From NCBI RefSeq assembly GCF_001435095.1, contig NZ_AZFC01000028.1, forward strand, positions 126,721-176,521: 49,801 nucleotides of DNA, given 5' to 3'. Each line of letters begins with the position of its first letter. Position 1 is the stretch's first letter. The DNA comes from Levilactobacillus spicheri DSM 15429. Lineage in GTDB: Bacteria > Bacillota > Bacilli > Lactobacillales > Lactobacillaceae. The position numbers and the translations under genes are program-made. The notes under the pieces were generated by a model. That model was not told the DNA's origin and searched no databases. It saw only the letters and a list, made by a program, of their open reading frames with translations. Positions 28,781 through 36,611 of the stretch are shown here, in pieces.

Positions 28781-29071
28781 ATGCAAACAAACCAGACTCA
28801 GCAGATTCAAGTGACCGTTGACCGTTCTTTAGTCGCTGAAACCAACGCCATTTTCGAGCAATTGGGGCTGTCCCAATCAGCAGCCATCACCCTATTTTTG
28901 AAAAAAGTTGCCGCAACCGGCCGAATGCCCTTCGACGTTGCGTTGACGGAACGGCAAAAGGCCACCTTGAACCTTCAAGCCGCGATTGCCCAGGCCAATC
29001 GTCCCGTGAATGATTTAGAGACGCCGGCGGGTTATCAGCGCTGGGAGGAGGATGTACACGACGATTACTAG
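28781..29071 (+). CDS. Orphan RelB/DinJ-family antitoxin
   Basis: 96 residues. The N-terminal half has the ribbon-helix-helix pattern of DinJ/RelB (QIQVTVDRSLVAETNAIFEQLGLSQ is its start), followed by the typical ITLFLKKVAATGRMPFDV. The C-terminus is acidic, as expected for a toxin-binding tail. Normally a YafQ/RelE toxin gene follows immediately, but here a terminator comes about 50 bases after the stop and the next gene is a convergent transporter. The toxin is therefore missing, which suggests decay of the module or an antitoxin kept as an anti-addiction or regulatory protein. Confidence 0.85.
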   Translation: MQTNQTQQIQVTVDRSLVAETNAIFEQLGLSQSAAITLFLKKVAATGRMPFDVALTERQKATLNLQAAIAQANRPVNDLETPAGYQRWEEDVHDDY

Positions 29072-29121
29072 CTGAATCGACAATCCAAACAACCACTTTA
29101 TAAGCAAACCCATTCCTAGTT

Positions 29122-29166
29122 AAAAAGACAGGTCCCGCACGCAATCGTTGCGGAACCTGTCTTTTT
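29122..29166. terminator. Bidirectional terminator between the antitoxin and MFS genes
   Basis: AAAAAGACAGGT...CCGCA pairs with TGCGG...ACCTGTCTTTTT, with A and T runs on both sides. Confidence 0.88.
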
Positions 29167-29176
29167 AAATACTTCA

Positions 29177-30349
29177 TTAGTCTTGTTTAATCCGACGGTG
29201 CTGGATTCGCTGGTTGTGCCAGACCACGGCCGCCAATGACAGCAACATGATCGTGGTGACCGACCAGAAGAGTGAACGGTAACTGCCGTACTCAATCAGC
29301 AGTCCCCCGTAGAGCGGCCCCACGGCCCGCCCGAAGGAGATCGCCATGTTGTAAATTCCCTGATACTTCCCCTTGTCGTTGTTGCCGGCCAGACTATCGA
29401 TCCAGGCTGGGATTCCCGGGAAGCCGGTCATTTCGCCGACCGTCAGGATGATCATGGTGATGACGAACGTCGCGTAGCTCTTGGCGAACACCAGAATCAA
29501 AAACGACAGGACAAACACCAGCGTGCCGGCGTAGATCTGGGTGCTCAGCTTGAAGTTGGCGCCCAGCCGGTTGGCCAGCGGTTGGCCAAAGACAATCATC
29601 AACCCGTTTAACGTCCAGAGCAGGCTGTACTTCTCAAATGAGATGCCCAGGTTGGTCATGTGCACCGAGATGACGCTTTCCCACAGCGAGTAGCTGAGGT
29701 ACAGGCAAAAGACCATCAGGGCAATCAGCCAGATCAACTTGAGGTGTGCCGGCTTAGCGGGTCCCTGCGTGTGTTCCAGCTTGGTCGTGACCGGCTGAAC
29801 GTTGAAGTCGAACAGCAGGATCAGGAGCAGGACCAGGTAAAAGATGGCGGCGACCGAGAAGACCAGGACGACCCCGTGGGCCATCAGGTAACCGACCATT
29901 AGTGTCCCAATCACGACCCCTAGGTTCATCCCGATATAGAGGTAATTAAAAACCTTACGGCTCGAGATGGTGGTCACGGTGGCCGCGAACGAGTTGACCA
30001 CGGTCATCACGATCCCGTCGCCCAACCCGATGAAGAGCAGCATGATGCCGAAGACCGGCCAACCGTGAAAGAAGATCAGGAGCATCATCGGCACCATCGA
30101 GCACAGCGTCCCCACGATGCCCGACCAGAACGGCGACCAGTGGTCAAAGAGCCACCCGCCAAACCAGTTCCCAAAAATCATACATAGCGACATCCCCAAC
30201 AACGCGACGCCGGCCAGCGCCAAGGTCTGATGCAGCTGGTTGTGCATGTAGACCGTGGTCAGCGGCCACATACACGCTGCCGCCGCGTTCAGCAGTAAGG
30301 TCGCCGCTAAAATCCCCATCAAACTAACTTCCTGTTTGGTTTTTCCCAT
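29177..30349 (-). CDS. MFS transporter, drug-efflux-like
   Basis: 390 residues with about 12 hydrophobic segments. The loop 2-3 sequence GNWFGGWLFDHW is the MFS motif-A-like region, and the span 4 area GDGIVMTVVNSFAATVT fits small-molecule exporters of the MDR type in lactobacilli. The C-terminal half includes GEMTGFPGIPAWIDSLAGNNDKGKYQGIYN, here cited by its position at about residues 300-330. The start ATG has AGGG upstream. It is transcribed alone towards the orphan antitoxin and diverges from the metal chaperone-Dps operon. The substrate is unknown. Confidence 0.82.
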   Translation of the reverse strand: MGKTKQEVSLMGILAATLLLNAAAACMWPLTTVYMHNQLHQTLALAGVALLGMSLCMIFGNWFGGWLFDHWSPFWSGIVGTLCSMVPMMLLIFFHGWPVFGIMLLFIGLGDGIVMTVVNSFAATVTTISSRKVFNYLYIGMNLGVVIGTLMVGYLMAHGVVLVFSVAAIFYLVLLLILLFDFNVQPVTTKLEHTQGPAKPAHLKLIWLIALMVFCLYLSYSLWESVISVHMTNLGISFEKYSLLWTLNGLMIVFGQPLANRLGANFKLSTQIYAGTLVFVLSFLILVFAKSYATFVITMIILTVGEMTGFPGIPAWIDSLAGNNDKGKYQGIYNMAISFGRAVGPLYGGLLIEYGSYRSLFWSVTTIMLLSLAAVVWHNQRIQHRRIKQD

Positions 30350-30554
30350 ATAGTGTCCCTCACTTATCGTTTCGTCTCATTGGCTTCATTGTCGCATACT
30401 TACCCCCAAAGCGAAACACCTTCCGGCCCGCCAACGCGTGATTTCAACGATTTGGCTTCAGTGCCGGGGACGGCTTTTAGTCGGGCAACGCGTCAGTCCG
30501 TTTCTGGGTCCCTTTCTCAAAAAAGATCCCTTTTTTCGTCATTTTTTTCGCTAG

Positions 30555-30597
30555 CTTGATTTGAGTCAAGTTTTTTCGACCCAGCCGCCCGTATACT
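30555..30597 (+). promoter_or_regulatory. FNR-like box and promoter of the chaperone-Dps operon
   Basis: CTTGATTTGAGTCAAG (30555-30570) matches the FNR/FLP pattern TTGAT-N4-TCAA. Exactly 21 bases separate it from the -10 TATACT (30592-30597). This puts the box centre near -41, the position used by CRP/FNR proteins acting as activators. The same box and spacing occur before the P1B ATPase gene. Confidence 0.65.
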
Positions 30598-30629
30598 AAC
30601 TTATGTAATCAAGACAGGAGGAATTCATC

Positions 30630-30857
30630 ATGACAAAAGTAACCATGAAATTAGACGACCTGACTTGCCCATCTTGCATGACCAAGATCGAAGGCGCCCT
30701 GAGCCACAAGGACGGCGTCAAGGATGTCAAAGTACTCTTCAACGCCAGCAAGATCAAGGCGGAGTTTGACGATAGTCAAACGTCCGCCGACGACCTGGCC
30801 AACACGGTGACCGACCTCGGCTACACCGTGAAGAGTTCTAAAGTAAAAGCCCTCTAA
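30630..30857 (+). CDS. Heavy-metal-associated (HMA) domain chaperone
   Basis: 75 residues and a single HMA fold. The metal-binding loop is LTCPSCM (residues 11-17), the CxxC motif of CopZ/HMA proteins, with the usual conserved GYTV near the end. It could carry Cu(I) or another soft metal. It opens an operon with the Dps gene 29 bases downstream, and shares an FNR-like box with a metal ATPase gene 2.4 kb away that lacks its own HMA domain. The chaperone could therefore be the separated metal-delivery domain of that ATPase. AGGAGG lies 8 bases before ATG. Confidence 0.88.
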   Translation: MTKVTMKLDDLTCPSCMTKIEGALSHKDGVKDVKVLFNASKIKAEFDDSQTSADDLANTVTDLGYTVKSSKVKAL

Positions 30858-30886
30858 TCCCCTCAAACTGAAAGGAAGTTACGCCC

Positions 30887-31444
30887 ATGACTACGATGAC
30901 CATTGAAGACCGTTACGCCGCTGAACAAGCCCAAACTGAACACGACCACCACGTTCCCACCGCTGGGGCGATGACCAACCACATCCTGGCCAACCTGCAC
31001 ATCTCCATTGTGAAGTTCCACCAAGTTCGGTGGTCCGTCAAGGGACCGTTGGCCTTAAGCGTTCGCCAACTGCTGAGTGGCTACATCGACACCTACCGGC
31101 ACCAATTCGACGCCTTAGGCGAGCTGTTACTGGATGAGGGCGAGATTGTCTCGACCACCACCCAAGAATTCCACGACTACAACATGCTCCAAGAGGGCGG
31201 CGACAAGAAGTACCTGAGTGCCGAAGACCAAGTGGCCGAATTGGTGCGCGACGCCGACACCCACAACCTGTTCATCGACCGGGCCATCAAGCTGGCTGAA
31301 AAGGAAGAACGACCAGCGCTGGCCGCCTTCTTGGTCACCTTACGTGGGACCAACAACCACATCATCCGGGAACTCCAAGCTGTCCTGGGCAACGACGCCC
31401 GCGATGGCCTCGACGAAGACGATGATGACGACGATGAAGATTAA
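30887..31444 (+). CDS. dps: Dps-like ferritin (iron storage / DNA protection)
   Basis: 185 residues in a four-helix ferritin-like fold. Family features are the first-helix LHISIVKFHQVRWSVKG with the ferroxidase His, and the second-helix ...YRHQFDALGELLLDEGE with Asp/Glu ligands. By family the protein forms a 12-mer that oxidises Fe(II) with peroxide and stores the iron. The C-terminus is a striking acidic tail of about ten Asp/Glu residues, which would disfavour DNA binding. It is co-transcribed with the HMA protein under an FNR-like box, linking it to metal and oxygen stress. Confidence 0.9.
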   Translation: MTTMTIEDRYAAEQAQTEHDHHVPTAGAMTNHILANLHISIVKFHQVRWSVKGPLALSVRQLLSGYIDTYRHQFDALGELLLDEGEIVSTTTQEFHDYNMLQEGGDKKYLSAEDQVAELVRDADTHNLFIDRAIKLAEKEERPALAAFLVTLRGTNNHIIRELQAVLGNDARDGLDEDDDDDDED

Positions 31445-31472
31445 TTTTACACACTAGACTGCGAGCTAGTGA

Positions 31473-31502
31473 AGGGCTCCTGCCAATCGGCGGGAGCCCT
31501 TT
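31473..31502 (+). terminator. Terminator of the chaperone-Dps operon
   Basis: AGGGCTCC pairs with GGGAGCCCT, followed by a short T run. It also lies right after the stop of the convergent GH27 gene and could serve both. Confidence 0.75.
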
Positions 31503-31505
31503 AAT

Positions 31506-32774
31506 TTAGGCTTTTATCAGCCAAACATCGTGCGGCTGTAACGGCTGGGTCACCGCCGACATTGCGGGTTGGCCTTGCCAGATTGCCGTCCCCTGCTGGG
31601 GGATACCAAACCGCACCCGCTGATTTGGCGTCAAGGTCACCGGTTCATCGGCGACGTTAAAGACCGCCACGTACTGGTGGACCGGACTGGTTGCCTGCCA
31701 CACAATCACGTGGTCATCCCGGTAAGTCTCCGCCTTCGCGGTGATCTGGTCGTCCATCGCTAACAAGTCGGCATTCGTCAGGAGGCACGTCGTCCAGTCG
31801 TCAAGGTCTGGGAGTTCTCCTCCCATGATCAGCGGTGACTGCATCAGACACCACAGGGTCATCATGGTTCGTTGTTCCGCCGGGGTGAAGCGGGTCTGCC
31901 GGTCACCCCCAGGACCGTCGACCGACCGGATACCGATGTGACCTAGGGGCAACATGTCACAATCTGGCCAGGTGCCGGGCTGCGACATGGCCGACCATTC
32001 CGCTGCCCGGTCGAACATGTTCCGTAACAGGGCCCAATCATCCCAAAAGTCGTCGGTAATCCGCCACATGTTGGCGGTGCGCTGGAAGAACGCACCGTTC
32101 TTGACGGGGGCTGGTCCGGGTGACAAGGACAGCACCATGTTCCGCCCGGTCTGGTCGATGGCGCGGCGAAGTGCCGTCACCTCCGCCTTATGGGTCCCCT
32201 GATAGATTACCGAGTTGGCGATGTCGTCACACTTGATGAAGTCGACACCCCAGCTAGCGTAGAGGTCCATTAACGAGTTGTAGTACCCCTGGCCCTCAGG
32301 TAACGCCACGTTCACGCCGTACATATCCGAATTCCACGGACAGATGTTATTGAGCGCAATGTCCCGAGCCGTCTTCGTGGTCCCCCGAATGGCCGTCGAT
32401 TGGTGAACCGCTTGCCGGGGAATCCCCCGCATAATGTGGATTCCGAACTTCAGACCCAGCTGGTGGACGTAATCTGCCAAGGGCTTGAACCCCTGACCGT
32501 TCGCCGCCGACGGAAAGCGCTTCGGATCCGGCAACAACCGGGAATAGTCGTCCATCACCAGTGGGGCGAAGTTATGATAGGTCGATGAATCGGCCGTCGG
32601 TTCGTACCACTGAATGTCGACCGTCACGTACTCCCAGCCGAACTGCTTCAGGTGTTGACTCATGTAGTCCGCGTTGCGTTTGACTTCCTCCTCTCGCACG
32701 GAAGCTCCGTACCCGTCCCAGCTATTCCATCCCTTAGGCGGAACCGGGGCAAACTGTCTAAAATCTGTTGTCAT
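31506..32774 (-). CDS. GH27-like glycoside hydrolase (alpha-galactosidase family)
   Basis: 422 residues. PPKGWNSWDGYG near the N-terminus is the clan GH-D hallmark (GWNSWD). FIKCDDIA near residue 180 carries the likely nucleophile Asp, and WRITDDFWDDW near 237 the likely acid/base Asp. A small beta-sandwich domain follows the barrel from about residue 340. No signal peptide is present, so it is cytosolic. Alpha-galactosidase is the commonest activity in GH27, but alpha-N-acetylgalactosaminidase and others occur there, and KCDD differs from the usual KYDNC. No sugar transporter lies beside it. A near-consensus cre site upstream suggests glucose repression by CcpA. Confidence 0.82.
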   Translation of the reverse strand: MTTDFRQFAPVPPKGWNSWDGYGASVREEEVKRNADYMSQHLKQFGWEYVTVDIQWYEPTADSSTYHNFAPLVMDDYSRLLPDPKRFPSAANGQGFKPLADYVHQLGLKFGIHIMRGIPRQAVHQSTAIRGTTKTARDIALNNICPWNSDMYGVNVALPEGQGYYNSLMDLYASWGVDFIKCDDIANSVIYQGTHKAEVTALRRAIDQTGRNMVLSLSPGPAPVKNGAFFQRTANMWRITDDFWDDWALLRNMFDRAAEWSAMSQPGTWPDCDMLPLGHIGIRSVDGPGGDRQTRFTPAEQRTMMTLWCLMQSPLIMGGELPDLDDWTTCLLTNADLLAMDDQITAKAETYRDDHVIVWQATSPVHQYVAVFNVADEPVTLTPNQRVRFGIPQQGTAIWQGQPAMSAVTQPLQPHDVWLIKA

Positions 32775-32837
32775 GCGTCACCGCTTCTTTCTCCATCGTT
32801 TCATCATTAGAGTTCCCATGTCCTAGTTTAGCGGTTA

Positions 32838-32851
32838 AGAAAGCGATTACA
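32838..32851. promoter_or_regulatory. cre-like site (CcpA) upstream of the GH27 gene
   Basis: AGAAAGCGATTACA matches the cre consensus TGWAANCGNTNWCA at 13 of 14 positions. It lies 64 bases before the GH27 start, in the divergent intergenic region. Confidence 0.6.
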
Positions 32852-32900
32852 AAGCCCGATTTTTCAAAATAACACTGCTTTTCGCAATCTTTTTCGCCCA

Positions 32901-32943
32901 CTTGATTCACATCAAGTTAATCTCCCCGTTCCGGGCGCATAAT
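32901..32943 (+). promoter_or_regulatory. FNR-like box and promoter of the P1B ATPase gene
   Basis: CTTGATTCACATCAAG (32901-32916) fits TTGAT-N4-ATCAA. After 21 bases comes the -10 CATAAT (32938-32943), the same geometry as before the chaperone-Dps operon. Because the -10 overlaps an in-frame ATG at 32942, the true ATPase start must be further down. Confidence 0.65.
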
Positions 32944-33013
32944 GAATTCATCAATTAGGAAACAGCAAGCTTCACTCACCCAACCTGCCATCATACGAAA
33001 GGAACGATTACTT

Positions 33014-34915
33014 ATGGCTTTTCAACGTTATATCTATCAACACACCACCCCCATCACCTTCTGGTCCGCCGGCCTCATCATCGTCGGCTTCCTGAACACC
33101 TGGTTCCTGCACCTGCCGGCCGTCACGGAAGTCGCCTGGATCATCGCTTCGGTGATTGCCGCCGCCCCCATCGTTTTACGGGCCATCAGCGCCCTGCGCG
33201 CCAAGGTCTTCAGTATCGAACTCTTAGTCAGCATCGCCGTCGTCGGGGCGTTCGCCATCGGTGAATTCGAAGAATCCGCCGTCGTGACCTTCCTCTTTCT
33301 GTTCGGGTCCTACCTGGAACAGAAAACGTTGGCCAAGACCCGGGGCGCCATCCAATCCTTAACGGAAATGGCCCCGACCACCGCCACCCTGATTGCCAGC
33401 GACGGCACCACCAGTGACGTCGACGTCGACGACCTGGAAGAGGGCGACGTGGTGCTGGTCAAAGCCGGCGGCCAAGTGCCCGTCGACGGAAAAGTCACCG
33501 ATGGTTCCGGCTACGTGAACGAAGCCTCCATCACCGGTGAATCCCGGCCCATCAACAAGCAGACTGGCGACAGCGTCTACTCTGGCGCCATCGTTGAAAG
33601 TGGCACGGTCCAGGTCACGGCCACCCAGGTCGGTGACGAGACGACCTTTGCCAAGATCATCGAATTAGTCGAAGAAGCCCAAGATACCAAGTCCCCCGCC
33701 GAAAAATTCATCGACAAGTTTGCCCAGTACTACACGCCAGCCGTGCTGGTCATCGCCATCCTCGTGTTCGCCTTCTCCCGTGACTTACGGTTAGCCATCA
33801 CCGTCCTGGTCCTGGGGTGCCCCGGCGCCCTGGTCATCGGCGCACCGGTCTCCAACGTGGCCGGTATCGGGAACGGTGCCAAGCACGGTATCTTGATCAA
33901 GGGGGGCGACGTGGTCGACAGTTTGGCCAAAGTCGATACCCTGGTCTTCGATAAGACTGGGACCCTGACCACCGGGAAAATGACGGTCGCCGCCACCAAA
34001 CGTTACGCCACCGACGACAGCCTCTTAGCCGGTGTCGCCCAAGTTGAACAAGCCTCCGACCACCCGTTAGCCCAAGCCATCACCCAACACCTCGCCGCCC
34101 ATCTGACCGATGTGACCGGTGACATGACCACCGAAACGGTCAAGGGCCGGGGCATGATTGGCTCCTGGAACGACGCGCCACTCTACGTCGGCAACGCCAA
34201 GTTACTCACTGAAAACGGCATCACCCTGACAGACAAACAGACGGCCGACTTACACGAACTCCAAGACGACGGCCAATCCACGGTCCTGGTGGGCTACCAA
34301 GGTAAACTCGCCTACATCTTAGGGGTCGCCGACCAGATTCGGCCGGAGGTGCCCGCTGCCTTAGCCGCCCTGAAGCGTCAAGGTATCAAGCACCTGGTCA
34401 TGTTGACCGGGGATAACCAAGCCACCGCCGACGCCGTAGCCGCCTCCCTGGCCATCGACGAGGTCCACGCCGACCTGTTACCGGCCGACAAGGTGACCTA
34501 CGTCAAGAAGTTCCAAGACCAAGGCCGGAACGTGGCCTTCGTCGGGGACGGTATCAACGACAGTCCGTCGTTAGCCACCGCCAACATCGGGATTGCTATG
34601 GGTGGTGGGACCGACGTCGCCATCGAAACGGCCGACGTGGTCCTGATGCAATCCAACTTCACCGCCCTGAACCACGCGGTAGGTCTGGCCCGCAAGACGT
34701 CCGCCAACACCAAGCAGAACATCACGATCGCCATTTTAACGGTGGCCTTCCTGCTGATTGGCCTGGTCTACGGCTACATCTACATGGCCAGTGGAATGTT
34801 CGTCCACGAAGCCTCCATCCTGGTCGTCATCTTCAACGCAATGCGCCTGATTGGCTACAAGCCACGGGTCGCCAAGACGACCGCACCGGCCACGCACCAG
34901 CTGGCCACCAACTAA
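33014..34915 (+). CDS. P1B-type heavy-metal-transporting ATPase with a CPG membrane motif
   Basis: 633 residues from MAFQRYIY. This start has AAAGGA about 10 bases upstream, and the earlier ATG at 32942 lies inside the promoter. Signatures are TGES in the actuator, DKTGTLT at the phosphorylation site, SDHPLA (the P1B His-Pro motif) and VGDGINDS at the hinge. There is no N-terminal metal domain; the protein begins directly with membrane spans. The transport motif in the metal-site helix reads GCPGALVIGAP, so Cys-Pro-Gly replaces the usual CPC or SPC, and the C-terminal span has HEASILVVIFNA. It should export a transition metal. The specificity cannot be assigned from this motif. Shared regulation with a Dps gene hints at iron or a related metal. 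Confidence 0.9.
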   Translation: MAFQRYIYQHTTPITFWSAGLIIVGFLNTWFLHLPAVTEVAWIIASVIAAAPIVLRAISALRAKVFSIELLVSIAVVGAFAIGEFEESAVVTFLFLFGSYLEQKTLAKTRGAIQSLTEMAPTTATLIASDGTTSDVDVDDLEEGDVVLVKAGGQVPVDGKVTDGSGYVNEASITGESRPINKQTGDSVYSGAIVESGTVQVTATQVGDETTFAKIIELVEEAQDTKSPAEKFIDKFAQYYTPAVLVIAILVFAFSRDLRLAITVLVLGCPGALVIGAPVSNVAGIGNGAKHGILIKGGDVVDSLAKVDTLVFDKTGTLTTGKMTVAATKRYATDDSLLAGVAQVEQASDHPLAQAITQHLAAHLTDVTGDMTTETVKGRGMIGSWNDAPLYVGNAKLLTENGITLTDKQTADLHELQDDGQSTVLVGYQGKLAYILGVADQIRPEVPAALAALKRQGIKHLVMLTGDNQATADAVAASLAIDEVHADLLPADKVTYVKKFQDQGRNVAFVGDGINDSPSLATANIGIAMGGGTDVAIETADVVLMQSNFTALNHAVGLARKTSANTKQNITIAILTVAFLLIGLVYGYIYMASGMFVHEASILVVIFNAMRLIGYKPRVAKTTAPATHQLATN

Positions 34916-34953
34916 CCCACGCTTTCTTCCAAACACACCGCGCCTAACCGCCA

Positions 34954-34985
34954 AGGGCCCGAGACAAATCGTCTCGGGCCCTTTT
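34954..34985 (+). terminator. Terminator of the P1B ATPase gene
   Basis: AGGGCCCGAGAC pairs perfectly with GTCTCGGGCCCT, followed by T. It lies 40 bases past the stop. Confidence 0.9.
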
Positions 34986-35045
34986 CCTGTGTATTCTTTC
35001 GGATGACACTGGCAACTTGGTGGTAGCTGGCGCAACGTTCGGTCG

Positions 35046-35215
35046 GCTTCATTCCCCCGAGGTGGGCACGATTCTGAAACCGCGCCAAGACCCGGCGAGT
35101 TTCCAGAACTCGGCCTGATTGTAAGCCAGCCAAGAACGCCGACTAACAATCATTTCACCACGGGGGAAAACGCCGACGTCACGTTGCGGGATAGCGGATG
35201 GCCTGACCACTGACG
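35046..35215 (+). repeat. Three-way-junction repeat, type III copy
   Basis: The closing stem is TTCCCCCG-GGTG (35052-35064) with CACC-CGGGGGAA (35156-35168). This is a different sequence from type I, but it pairs equally well and keeps the same A/A mismatch as copy B. The first hairpin is TTCTG.../...CAGAA with CGCC/GGCG. The second is TGATTGT/ACAATCA. The tail contains CGCCGACGTCACGTTGC, also found at the right edge of the window. Confidence 0.8.
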
Positions 35216-35280
35216 GAAAGTGGGTGTCAACGACTGGCTGGTGCTGAATAGTTGCCAATTCGTACCGTTGATGTCGGTCA

Positions 35281-35448
35281 ACCCACTAGGTTAGCGTAAC
35301 AGAGGCGACTTGATGGTCGTGGTGAAATTGATGTTACCGGGTGTTCTTTGCCCGGTTACATCAAGGCCGAGTTCCGGAGACCTGTGTGCTTTTCACAGGG
35401 CTTCGGAATCGTGCCCACCACGACCATCTTGCTCGCCGGCGTGAAGCG
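35281..35448 (-). repeat. Three-way-junction repeat, copy E (type I, inverted)
   Basis: Perfect 13-pair closing stem, 35312-35324 with 35416-35428 (GATGGTCGTGGTG type). The second hairpin is TTGATGT/ACATCAA with a perfect ACCGGG/CCCGGT extension. The first hairpin has CCTGTG/CACAGG, and the usual two mismatches are conserved. Confidence 0.85.
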
Positions 35449-35489
35449 AAATAGTCATCCCATCATGCCATCCTCATTCACCACTAAAG

Positions 35490-35522
35490 AAAAAACGCGC
35501 CCACCAATTGGTGAACGCGTTT
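35490..35522 (-). terminator. Terminator of the secreted-protein gene
   Basis: On the minus strand AACGCGTTCACC pairs with GGTGGGCGCGTT, followed by a T run, about 20 bases past the stop. Confidence 0.8.
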
Positions 35523-35542
35523 CAATGATCTGATTTAGCGGA

Positions 35543-36373
35543 CTAGTTCTTGCTGAAAGTCCAGTTAGCAGCTGGCGCAACGCCGGCCTTGGTCTTCACG
35601 ACCTGGTTCTTGCTGTTCACGACCTTGAACTTCTTAGCAGACGTGAAACGCATGTATAAGGTCGAAGACTTCTTGGCACCCTTAGGCGTGTACGTGATCT
35701 TCCAGAAGGTTGGCGTCTTGGCATCTACACTGTACTTCGCGTAGGAAACCAACGTCTTGACCTTCTTACCGTTCTTGTACAAGTATTGGTTCAGGCCAGT
35801 CTTTTGACTGAAGACCCAAACCTGGGAGTACTTGTTGGCCGTGTTGGACTTCCAAGTACCAGTAGGGGTCTTGATGCCGTAGCTCGTGACCTTCTTGGTG
35901 CTGGAAGTGGTGGTCTTCTTAGTCGCTGTCTTCTTAGTTGTCGTCTTCTTGGTGGTTGACTTAGTGGTCGTCTTCTTCGTCGTTGCCTTGGTAGCAGCGG
36001 CTTGGACCCGGATGATCCGGTAGAAGTAAGCCTTGGTCTTCGTGTTCGTCGCGTAGACGTAAACGTTGCTGTTGGCCTTCAACGACTTGGACAGCTTAAC
36101 GGTGTACTTCCCCGTCTTGCTGGATGCCGTAGCACTCGCAATGTTCTTCTTCGCGTTCTTGGTGCTCTTGACTTCAATCTTCGCACCCTTCGTGGCCGTC
36201 CCCGTAATCTTCTTGGCGTTACTGTAGATGGCGTTAACCTTCAAGCTTGGGCTAACGTAGGTTGACTTCGTCGTCTTCGTTGCGGCGTTTGCCGTCACGG
36301 GCGCTGCTGGTACCGTTGCACCAACCGTGGCTAACGTGACTAAACCAGTCAAGGCTACCATAAATTTTTTCAT
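35543..36373 (-). CDS. Secreted Lys/Thr-rich protein with an Ig-like module
   Basis: 276 residues. A signal peptide (MKKFMVALTGLVTLATVG core, cleavage near ANAAT about residue 31) is followed by a beta-rich segment of about 85 residues that looks like a bacterial Ig-type module. Then comes a low-complexity linker of repeated KKTTTK units (about 130-165) and a C-terminal domain of about 110 residues rich in Tyr, Trp and Lys (TGTWKSNTANKYSQVWVF at its start). No LPXTG or membrane anchor is seen. The protein is very basic, so it may stick to the wall by charge. Start ATG 36373 is preferred over the GTG just before it because AGGGG is 8 bases away. The function is unknown. Confidence 0.8.
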   Translation of the reverse strand: MKKFMVALTGLVTLATVGATVPAAPVTANAATKTTKSTYVSPSLKVNAIYSNAKKITGTATKGAKIEVKSTKNAKKNIASATASSKTGKYTVKLSKSLKANSNVYVYATNTKTKAYFYRIIRVQAAATKATTKKTTTKSTTKKTTTKKTATKKTTTSSTKKVTSYGIKTPTGTWKSNTANKYSQVWVFSQKTGLNQYLYKNGKKVKTLVSYAKYSVDAKTPTFWKITYTPKGAKKSSTLYMRFTSAKKFKVVNSKNQVVKTKAGVAPAANWTFSKN

Positions 36374-36611
36374 CACTCAGACCCCTTAATGTTGTCGGTG
36401 ACCTCCCACCGACTGAATTTTTTTAACCGCCTCGTAGTATAACAGATTTTATACAATTTAGTGACATTAATTTTGCAGAGTTTAGCATTTCTTTAGGTAC
36501 CTTAATCGTTCCCTAAACTTACTACTGTATGTTCTGCGAAAATAGTTGCCGGCTGGCCGCTTACCAACTAGGGTTAAGGTGTTCCAAAATTTAAATGAGG
36601 TGAGTTGTTTT

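Larger units (their letters stand above)
34986..35488. other. Intergenic region with two repeat copies facing each other
   Basis: About 500 bases between convergent genes without a gene I can support. A type III copy lies in plus orientation at 35046-35215 and a type I copy in minus orientation at 35281-35448, so their 3' tails point at each other. Confidence 0.6.
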
